Assembly: GCA_015501595.1 (NCBI GenBank)
Contig: JADNRX010000307.1
Coordinates: forward strand, 1-64,000
Source of the DNA: Hymenopellis radicata
Lineage: Eukaryota > Basidiomycota > Agaricomycetes > Agaricales > Physalacriaceae
Length of the DNA: 64,000 nucleotides
Direction: 5' to 3'
In this document: one piece after another, positions 55,597-64,000 of the stretch
How positions within the stretch are numbered: position 1 is the stretch's first letter
Layout of the letters: every line of letters begins with the position of its first letter
Position numbers and translations under genes: made by a program
The notes under the pieces: model-generated
Databases searched by the model: none
What the model was told of the DNA's origin: nothing
Seen by the model: the letters and a program-made list of their open reading frames with translations, nothing else

Positions 55597-58500
55597 CTAA
55601 TCTACGATGTCCTTCAACTCCGTTCCGACTACATTGCGCCAACGGCCGGCGAATTTTGTCCTGATCTGGCCCAACCAGGCCGCCTGCCGCCGAGCGTAAG
55701 CTCGGCGGCCCTTGTCCAACAGCGTCCCGCCCGATGACTCCTCGGCCCGAGCCATCCACCAATCCGCCGTCCATGCCAAAGTCCGCAAGACACGCCTCAT
55801 CTCCTCCAGCAACAACCGCACCTCCTCATTCCACCGCCTTGTCCGTGCATAAGACTTGCACCACTCGATGCGGACCGCTGTTAACAGATCAGCCACTTAC
55901 TTCGCAGTATACCCACCCTTTGCCACTTACACTCGTGCAAATACTCATCGTCACCATCAGGTCCCCCCGCCACTGTCCAAATCCAGGACAGCTTGCGCCT
56001 ACTGCTCCCGCGTTGCTCCGCCCCAGTATTCTCTTCCCCCTCCAAAACCGCCGCCTCTGTCTCCGCCTCCATGGCTGCGTCGTCAATCGCCTGCAGAGAC
56101 TGGCGGGCTTGACGTCCTTGGATCCGAGCGAGACGCCTCGCGCCTTTGGCATTCGCATCGACCACGAACTTTGTGGAAACATCCTCGGGCTTCAGCTCGT
56201 AGTACGACCCACACCCGGCTTCCCCTACCAGCGCAAGCAATGCGGCTCGTGACTGTCGGTATTTGGCGGCGATGGCGTCAACACGGTCGCTAATCGTGTC
56301 GATGACTGTCCTAGCTCGAGAACCGCGCTTTTGGCCCGTCACGAAGTTATTTCGAAACTTGATGACATGAGATTTGGCGTGCAGTCGCAAGCGAAGCGTC
56401 ATCAACGCCTCAGAGCACTGGGCCCTCCGCAACTGGGTTTCTATCGTCTTCATCCGCGCCGGACAGGAGGCCGCGTCAACGCTCATGACGTCCGAAGGAA
56501 GGTACAGTTTGACGTTCTCGGCAGCGACAGGATCCGCATCCGGGTCACGGTCGTCCTCCTCCTCCTCCAGCAGCTCCTCTACGGCGGGCATGAACTTGAA
56601 CTGCAGATTTCGAAATGGTTTCAGATGCTTGAAGAACGCCGTCCGCTGTTCCTGTATCTTCGTCTCCTTCGCGGCCGTCAGATCGACTCTCTTGCTGATC
56701 AACCAACGAATTCGTCGTCTGAAATAACGCTGTCAAATGGTTTCGTGTACAATGTAATTGAAAACACTTACTGTGTCTGCTCGAGCTGCAAACCCATACG
56801 AATAAACGTTGCCCCACTCTTCTTACTCCGTTTCGTCCTCTTTTTCTTCTTCTTCTTCCCACCGGATCCGCTTTCGTCCGCGTCCTCTTCCACATCGCTC
56901 TCGAGTGCGACGCCGTTCCTAGCCTCTTCAGTCTCCTCTTTTTCGATGGCCACCATTACGTCTGCCACCTTTAACGCATCTATCGATATGTAAGCTCTCT
57001 GCCCAACCTTTCAGTCACGGAATACCCACCTTTCTTCCACTTGGACGCGTAGGGATTTTCCGCTGTCCTCTCGCTGTCCGGCCAATCCTCCTGCTCGTGC
57101 CAGAGCGTTACAAGGGACGTCCACTCGTCCTTCAACTCGTCGGTCAAAGTTGATGATGCTTGATCGTGCTTGGCGATTAAATCGTCGCGCTCCTCTACCG
57201 CGACCTCGTAGCGACGTTCCAAAATTGTCCCTGATACGACTGTCAGACTCATAACATTCCTGCAAGACATACGACTTACCCAGGCCCAAATTCTTGCTAA
57301 AGTTATGTTGGTCGATCACATCTTCCAAATTCTCGTGTCGGCCATCCACATGCATTTCCCGCGTCGCCGTCGCCCATGGACCCAACCTCCCCCACACCCG
57401 TTCCACTCCTTCGCCATCCGTCATTGCAGCTCCCTCCTTGAACCGCAGCGAGTTAGACGTCTCGCAGCTCTCCTCGTGCACTCCGGCATGCCACACCGGC
57501 GTCCCGACACGCACAGTAGGAGAGTCGTCCCCCTTCAGGAGAGCAGGCAGTCGCTTCTTTCGCTCCAAAAGATGCACCTTCCACTGACATCCAATGTCAT
57601 AGGACAAAAGCACCATTAACAGATTAACAGCCAGGATTGCAGCCCAAAATATATAATCCATATTCGCATATCTACACATCATTCAGTTACAAAATAAGAC
57701 ACATTCACGAAAGACATACCGTTCGCCCTTTAAAAGATCGCCGATACCCAATGGTCGTACCAGCTCATGACGAGAGCAAACACACCCACCAACACCCGTC
57801 GCCCTCAGACCAGTCGACAGTTTCGTGTCCTTTTGCATCAGCGCCGCGAACGCGATGCACGTACTGATCTAATTGCACACGTCAAAACAATCTCGGTATC
57901 AATATTGCACTTACATCGTCCTCCTTCACATAATGCTTCAGATGCTCCATATAGCTCTCTGTAGGCACTTGATAGCCGAGGCCATCACCGACGATTGTGT
58001 AGGCCTTGTTCGCACTCTTCTTCCGAAGTCGACTCCTCATGCGGAAGTTGGCGTCCAATGCCAGATAAAGCATGAACAGAAATCTAAAGCCAGCGTCAAT
58101 CATCAACATCAATACCGGTGCTCAAGTTCGAGACTTACTTGTCTTCATCAGCTACCTCGCGCCAATCATCAGGGAGGTTGACGCCCTCCCGTGGACAGGC
58201 CCAACATAGCACAGCTGCCGACCCCAAGGGAGCGGTTGCCAAACCCTCTTTCCTATGCCCAAGCCCCGCTCTCCGTAAACGCCCCAATAAAGACCATTGA
58301 CGAGTCATTAGGCCAAACGCCTTGTAGCGATCAGGCACCCACTCAGTCCCGCACGGGTTCGTTAGCTTTTCTAGACTTGTCACGAAATCCCGTACGTTGA
58401 CCGTAGCGCATACATTGAGGAGACGATGGAGTTCCAGGACGTCGATCGTTGCGAATGTCTGAGGGTCCACCGTTGTCGCCGGATACCATCCATCGCGAAG

Positions 58501-59721
58501 AGCCTGCTGCCACTTCGACAACCCCTCGCAGCGATCGCAGTCACAAAACGCCGCCTGTATGCGATGAACCCCGTTGGTGTGGATGACGGTAAAGTTTCGC
58601 GTAGGATGAGGGTAAGGACACCTTCCACCATTATGGCCGATATGAAATACGAAATCCCGGTCCAAATCGAAAAGAGAACTGCGCTGCCAGAAACCTGCGT
58701 CGCGCCACACCTAATAAGGGTCATTTTCATGCATGGTCAACTCAACAATCAATTTCACCTTGATGTTATGGAGAGGGTTACGCTCATGAGTCCGCCGCGA
58801 GCACTCCAGACACTCGCAGATATCCCCACATGACTCGCAGCGAACCAAAGTGTTGACGAATTTCCGTGAGGACCCAAACGCTGTGCTGTCCGCGGTGACT
58901 GTATCTGCATCCTCGGCCCAAAGTGCCCCGCAAGAAAGACACCTTCCGTCCCTAAGCCCGGCGCGAATCAACAGCTCATCCGAAAACTCCTGCTTCAAGG
59001 GGAGCCACACAGACATCGGGTCATCCTAAAACGATATAGCATGAGCGCACGCATTCCAAAGCCAAACTCAACATACCGAACTCTGATAACGCCGTGGCCG
59101 CGCTCCTTGTTGAGGTTGACTCGACTGGCTCGAATCGCCCGCGTCACTGGGAGCACTCACATCCACCTCTACCTCCTCTCCTCCCGCGTCAAGCGCCGCC
59201 CGCGGAAGGACACCATCGACGACCACTTCATCGTGCCATCCCTCTTCAGTCTCCCCAACCCAACTCTCCGAGCCGTCTACAGGCTCCCAAGCCTCCCACT
59301 CGGCCTGCAGTGCTTGACCCGATCCGGCCTTTGGGACACGCCGCACCCGCTTCCTGGCGCGTGGCATAGCTGTTCCCACCGCGCGCTTCGCATAGCCCGT
59401 ACCAGTCAAGGTATAGACGCGGTCAAGATCCTGTCCGGGTATTGGGGGTGCATATTGCGCCGGCTCTGCACCCGTCTGAGAGACCTTGCCGAAAGTCTTG
59501 CCCGGGCGTCCACGGCGACGCTTCGCGGGAAGTGACTGGGAAGTGATGCTGGCGTGGACGACTTGTGAAGGCATTGGTGTCGACGATGTGGACGCGCTAG
59601 GTGTCAATCCATTAACCGCTATGACGTTCTGAGTGAAAACGGCGTATGCGCGGCGTTCCTCGGCGGTGCGGCGTCTTCCATGCCAGGCGTTTTCTGTCGG
59701 GGGGGAGGGAGGCGGATCCAT
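55597..59721 (-). CDS. KDZ-family transposase, copy B
   Basis: Same layout as copy A: cysteine cluster CLSCGALW / CESCGDICECLECSRRTH (58.98-58.79 kb), LALDANFRMR (about 58,045), CSRHELVRP (about 57.77 kb), YDIGCQW (about 57,590), TDGEGVERVWG (about 57,410), Lys-rich linker (about 56,850) and VRIEWCKSYARTRRWNEEV (about 55,870). Start chosen at 59721 (MDPPPSPPTENAWHGRR); in this copy that ATG is in frame while the MWYLAW reading of copy A is not. The AT-hook is changed: KRPRGRPKK in copy A is KRRRGRPGK here. Many substitutions relative to copy A are silent or conservative, suggesting both were under selection after they separated. Confidence 0.85.
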
Positions 59722-59924
59722 GCGAGGTACCACATTTTGCGGGCTGATATGTATGTCGTTTGTAATTGAAAAAACAGTCAACCAGATCGCGATCGCGATC
59801 TGCTTGACATTGTTTGGCAACGCCACCTCTGGCACAGCCTCAGAGCTACCCGCCACAGTTACTAATATATTGATACCGGGGGAATATTTCTTTACGGTAC
59901 AAGTCTAAGTCATCCAACCCCGTC

Positions 59925-60591
59925 CTAATGATGTAGGTATCTAAACTGCTGCAGCACTTCTATCGTAGCACATGTCTGGGGGGTCGTCGCGGAGCACCAT
60001 CCGGTTCGCGATAGTTGCTCCTGACGAAATTGTTCATCCGCCCGAAAGCAATCACAATAGCGAAAGCAGACAGTCTGAATTCCCGTCGTGTGAACTACGG
60101 TCATAAGGCGCCGCGTCTGATCAGCCTTTGGACAAGGCGCGCCGCCATGCCCCAATTGATACACCAGACCCAGCTCCCTAAGTGTCGTGCACTCGAAATA
60201 GTCGCCTCGCCAGACCTGTCCCACAAACATTAGGTCTCTCTCTCATATACGAATTGCATTTAAGACATACCTCCAAAAAATGAAGTGGATACTTGGAATG
60301 CCGTGTACACATGCACTGACGACATTCCAAAAACTCGACACAGCTCTTGCACCGGAAGAGCTCGTGTGTGCTTTCCGGCCTCTCGCCGCTGCTTCCTTCA
60401 GAGCCGGCCGTGTCGGCATTTTCAGTCGCGGCGGCGGTGAACGCAATTCCGCAGGTCGTACAATGCGGGTCGGCCGTCGCCCCAGCTAGCAGGGAAGCGT
60501 GTCCTCCATTCTGCCGTTCGTATTCGGGTAGAGCTGGGATATGAGGTTGCTCCGCGGGATTTTGCATAGGCGCAGGCCGTTGACGAGACAT
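59925..60591 (-). pseudogene. Second KDZ N-terminal cysteine-cluster fragment, copy B
   Basis: The first exon is fully open here (MSRQRPAPMQNPAEQPHIP ... CTTCGIAFTAAATENAD ... CKSCVEFLECRQCMCTRH), followed by LGHGGAPCPKAD and CATIEVLQQFRYLHH-stop. Like copy A it lacks any transposase core. Confidence 0.6.
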
Positions 60592-60842
60592 TAAGCCGTC
60601 GTAACTGTAGATAAGAAAGAGTCAACCCAAACCGCGATCGCCATTTGCTTGACATTGTTTGACATGACCATCCACAAAGACGCCACTGTCGGTCTAGACA
60701 TTCACGCGGATGGAAGATTCATGTCAGGCTAGCTAGCTTGAATGTAGTAGTAAACATCAGCAGACGCCGCTCAAAAGTTTTTTATTTATTTCGGGGACTG
60801 CAGTGCATTTAAAATAAAAATTGTATTCAGAAACAGAAGAAT

Positions 60843-60915
60843 TGCAGATGCGGGGACTCGAACCCACAGTCGGCCAACAACTGCAGGTAACCGTTAACCG
60901 TTTAGCTATTAGTGC
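60843..60915 (-). ncRNA. tRNA-like sequence (A and B boxes), copy B
   Basis: Same as 38674-38746. Confidence 0.35.
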
Positions 60916-61027
60916 TTGTAATCGAATACTGCAAACGTTGGTTCACCGGTCCGCACAAGGCCAATAATTTTTTTTAAAAAAAACACTCATCCCACAACAC
61001 GCGTTAATAATATACATAGGATAACCG

Positions 61028-61816
61028 TCACAGCGCCCACCGAGCCGACGTGTATACAACCTTTGAATGCAGACGCGAGGCAGAGGGTTCCGACGGCGGG
61101 TCTGGACATGACGGTTCTATGACCGACGCGTCAGAGACTAAGCAAATGAATGACACCAGCCTACCCCAATCATGAGTCCCCCACTTGGACGGCCAGCCTA
61201 TGAAAGCGAGAACGCGATACCAATTCGTAGCCTCCTCCCCGAACCCTAATGCTTTTCGCAGCGTGCTCCTGAAGGTACGATCTTCGTCCAGCCACTGCTT
61301 GATGTGTTCCAGATCCTTACGAATCAGAAGACCACAGTCCTCGAATACTGGAACTAGAAATTCCGCTCGAACGTGCTTCAGCCCCGCCCGCAATTTAGGT
61401 CCCATGCGGTGAGTGGGGGGAATGCCCGTGACGCTCTCCGCCTCACGGTCGCGTGGGCCCAGCTCGATGTGCTCAACTGACAGGTGGTTGAGCTTTTCAT
61501 CCACTGAGAACAACAACCTAACACTTACAATCGCTCCGGTCCTCCTCGTCCAGCTTGAAAAACCACCAATCGGAGACTGACCAATCTAAAGCACGTCAAC
61601 AGGAATCCCATCTCCATGAGTGCCCACGCAAACCTTCCTGGTCGTCGTCAGCTTGAATCGGGCGCCAAAGTCGAACTTGGGTCTCGATCTGCCTGGGGAG
61701 CAAGTGTCATCAGTGGAGCGTGCCAGTCATTTCGAGGCCCACTTGGCGAGTTCCAAGTCCGGCTTCAGGTCGTACTGAGCACAGAACTGTATTGAGTCGT
61801 CCATATGCGGAGACAT
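61028..61816 (-). CDS. Gene Z, copy B
   Basis: Identical in sequence and exon layout to 38858-39646; no difference was seen in the coding region. Confidence 0.6.
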
Positions 61817-61883
61817 CGTCGAAGTCGCTCGCTAAGCTTAGACAAGCCGACGGAGTTTTAATTTAGTGTTTTGGGTTGTAATC

Positions 61884-62297
61884 TCAGATCATGCAAAGGG
61901 TGTTTAGGGGCAATGCCTTTTTGAGCTGTACTTCCAGATAGAACAACGTCTTATCTACAACTTCGCGCGCCTGCTCTCTCGGCGATATTTCCTGGCACGA
62001 GAGTTCTCTTCCCACCTCATCATCATCTCCTCCCATTGACGCACAATAGGACTGTTGACATATGGCTCTCCATTCACAAGGGTAGACACATCTAACCCTC
62101 ATCAGTACGCGATGGGTCAAGCAATGGGAAGACCATACTGTGGCCGCCGCGGGGGAACATAAGACGCGTCGCAGATGACCCGGAGGCAACGGGAGCCCAC
62201 ATCCTCTCACTGTGCAGAACATCAGTCGCGTCGCAGATGACCCGGAGGCAACGGGAGCCCACATCTCCTCACCGTGCACACGGCAGGGTGGTCCCAT
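61884..62297 (-). CDS. Possible hypothetical protein between Z and Y, copy B
   Basis: A 137-codon frame opens MGPPCRVHGEEMWAPVASGS, spans the 58-base direct repeat (giving the partly repeated WAPVASGSSATRL / CGLPLPPGHLRRV text in different frames) and ends KKALPLNTLCMI. In block A one additional G breaks it. No family recognised; it may be untranslated spacer. Confidence 0.25.
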   Translation of the reverse strand: MGPPCRVHGEEMWAPVASGSSATRLMFCTVRGCGLPLPPGHLRRVLCSPAAATVWSSHCLTHRVLMRVRCVYPCEWRAICQQSYCASMGGDDDEVGRELSCQEISPREQAREVVDKTLFYLEVQLKKALPLNTLCMI

Positions 62298-62572
62298 CTT
62301 GATTGTTTGAGCCGTGTGGAATGAATAAGGCTGGGGATGATCGTTGCTGATAGCCTTGCTTGGGGCCTTCTTGAGCAGTTTTTATATTTCATTCGTTGTC
62401 AGCGCTTTGTTCATTTCAGGTGGCGCCATCCCCGTTCTTTAATTAGCTCATGTTGTACACGCGGTCCCAATTTGACGTTGATATCTTAACATAGCTACCC
62501 GACTGAACGGAACATAACAAATAAACCTTGGATTCACGAATCTAATCTCTGCAGCCGATCAAAACAACCATG

Positions 62573-63357
62573 TTATTCAGAACCGATCAGTTCATTTTGC
62601 AAACACTCCGGGCCGTCGTTATACTCGAACTCGTTTGGGCGTACAAAGCGCTCGAGGGCCGCCCGCATCCTTCCCCACTCCTCCCGGGTCAGCTCCATGG
62701 CACATGCTATCTCGTCGTGGAATAAGGGATTGCGTAGGTCGAGAGAAATGGTAATCAAATCTTCCACCTCATAGATTCCCATCCGCTCGAAGGTCTCCTC
62801 GATGTCGCACAGACCGACCTGAGTCAAGAAAGTCCTGACAGGTGCGTGAACGAAGGCGGGATCTGGTGGATAGCGACATCCCGGTGGTAGATAGTACTTG
62901 CTCCACACCTCTTGATCGCGGCGTTCGTTTGTCTCGGTCCCTAGTGCGCTGTTCAGTAGAAATAAATGAGGCCACGAAAAGGAACATACTGAAATACCAT
63001 TGCGCCTCCTGTAAGACGTAGGTACCTCGGCGAAGCGGTCTGGCCTGTCGAACGCGGTTGTTGACGAGCCTACAAAACAACGGGTTGAGCAATACAGACG
63101 CAGCATAAGTTGATCTCTTACGCTACACACACTGCCGGCTGCAGAGGATTTGCCGCTTGATGCCTCTCCATAGCCTTACGCCCACGCAGGCGAATGAATT
63201 CATCCGGATGAATCAGCGCTTCAGCAATGGGGATGTCCTCCACACCCAGTCGATTGACGACTCGCGCCATTGATTCACTCATGTCGGACCCGGACTGGAT
63301 GAGGTCGGCTCCCATCCAAGAGTGGCGGCGACGAACTGGATGCACCACGGTGGTCAT
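62573..63357 (-). CDS. Gene Y, copy B
   Basis: Same three-exon structure and sequence as 40404-41188. Confidence 0.7.
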
Positions 63358-63447
63358 GGTGGGAGAAAGCGCGCGGACTGTGAAACAAATTCAAATCGAA
63401 TCCGTCCTCATAAATCCGCTCTTGCACCCAGGAACAGCTCACCTAAA

Positions 63448-64000
63448 ATGTCAACCTTGACCCAAACCACACCCTTGTCCGACGATGTTGCAAAGGTTGG
63501 CAAGACGCGTCTGAACCAGTCGCCGGTGAGTGCCGCTAGCTCATGCCATGAACCATCTGTAACCCGAGCGTTTAGATTTACCAGAAATTCACCGCAATAT
63601 GGCTGACCTGTGGCGCCTCCCACTGTCCCTCGATGGGAACTTCAGACTCCGCGTTTTGCCAGGGCACAACGTGTCGCAAAGAACCCGTCAACGACACTCC
63701 CCACGGCCGAGGCGACAGTCCGCGTGAGCAAGCATATGGACGCGGTGGATATGACAGAGCGTTGGAAATAGCTAGAGCTTTGAACCTGTTTGACGCTTGG
63801 TAAACATTGGCAATCCTAATCTTACATTCCATGTCCAACGAGCGACTTCCCGTGCCCACGATCCAAGGCTTCCCTCTAACTGAGGCGCTGAGATCCGACA
63901 TCCTCGAAATCCGGCAAGAGGCCCTCGAATGGCAACGTCGGCTCATCGGAGCGTCCTCCGCCACCTCCCCAGAGTCTGCCCGAGTGTAGTAGTATCATCG
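63448..64000 (+). CDS. Gene X, copy B (5' part; continues beyond the window)
   Basis: Exon 1 63448-63525 is open (MSTLTQTTPLSDDVAKVGKT, then RLNQSP) and ends at a strong donor GTGAGT. Exon 2 63576-63788 has the WLTCGASHCPSM...FCQGTTCRK motif. Exon 3 begins at 63843 after a GTTTGA intron. Exon 1 shows the ancestral frame that copy A has lost. The SAM-like C terminus lies outside the window. Confidence 0.65.

Larger units (their letters stand above)
55332..64000. repeat. Duplicated KDZ block, copy B (runs off the window)
   Basis: Collinear with 33131-41833. The left edge coincides with the end of similarity to anything at the copy A flank, so the two blocks sit in different surroundings. Same gene order and orientation. 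Confidence 0.95.

Noticed and set aside
1..64000. CRISPR arrays, operons, bacterial promoters or phage genes
   Set aside because: Introns, gene families and spacing are those of a basidiomycete; no regularly spaced short repeats with unique spacers occur.

Overview
The window looks like nuclear DNA of a mushroom-forming basidiomycete (Agaricomycetes). Genes are split by introns of roughly 46-60 nt with GT...AG ends, and GC is near 50%. Protein families include RCC1 repeats, F-box, Dbf2-like kinase, mushroom-specific families without known function, and KDZ (Kyakuja-Dileera-Zisupton) transposases with cysteine-cluster N termini. There are no operons, Shine-Dalgarno sites or other prokaryotic signals. 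Coding sequence was read by eye, so most exon borders are inferred from splice consensus plus frame continuity.

Left part (1-6.7 kb): an RCC1-like gene (minus strand), an F-box gene (plus strand) and the 5' part of a Ulp1/C48 (SUMO-protease-like) gene. All three carry apparent single-base frameshifts. The Ulp1 gene stops at about 6.74 kb and appears to resume at 27.69 kb. The 20.9 kb between is a composite insertion bracketed by an exact 10-bp direct repeat. It contains a small inverted-repeat element (57-bp arms) and then four head-to-tail copies of a ~5.04-kb unit. Each unit has imperfect terminal inverted repeats and short subterminal repeats, no recognisable transposase, and a decayed polyubiquitin gene on the minus strand. 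This looks like a non-autonomous, gene-capturing TIR transposon in tandem.

Middle (27.7-33.1 kb): mostly unassigned sequence, then a DDE-like transposase gene of an unclassified mushroom DNA transposon. It is cut at 33.13 kb by the start of a KDZ-bearing block.

Block A (33.13-41.83 kb at least) and block B (55.33 kb to the window end) are copies of each other with the same gene order: a full KDZ transposase (minus), a second truncated KDZ N terminus, a tRNA-like sequence, and three small multi-exon genes (here called Z, Y, X) that share a SAM-like helical C-terminal segment. The KDZ halves have clearly diverged. The Z-Y-X halves are almost identical, with the switch near 38.30/60.47 kb. Block B begins next to a decayed Dbf2-type kinase fragment.

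Between the blocks (42.3-54.2 kb) lie mushroom-specific genes with intact spliced frames: a small basic protein, a Ser/Pro-rich protein ending in an RNase H1 N-terminal (viroplasmin-like) domain, an 828-residue conserved protein, a 261-residue cysteine-motif protein and a roughly 430-residue protein, plus tRNA-like sequences and palindromes. Overall this is a transposon-rich accessory region with nested insertions and recent duplication. A patch of single-base indels (21.6-26.2 kb) and the frameshifts at the left end warn that part of the sequence may be poorly polished.
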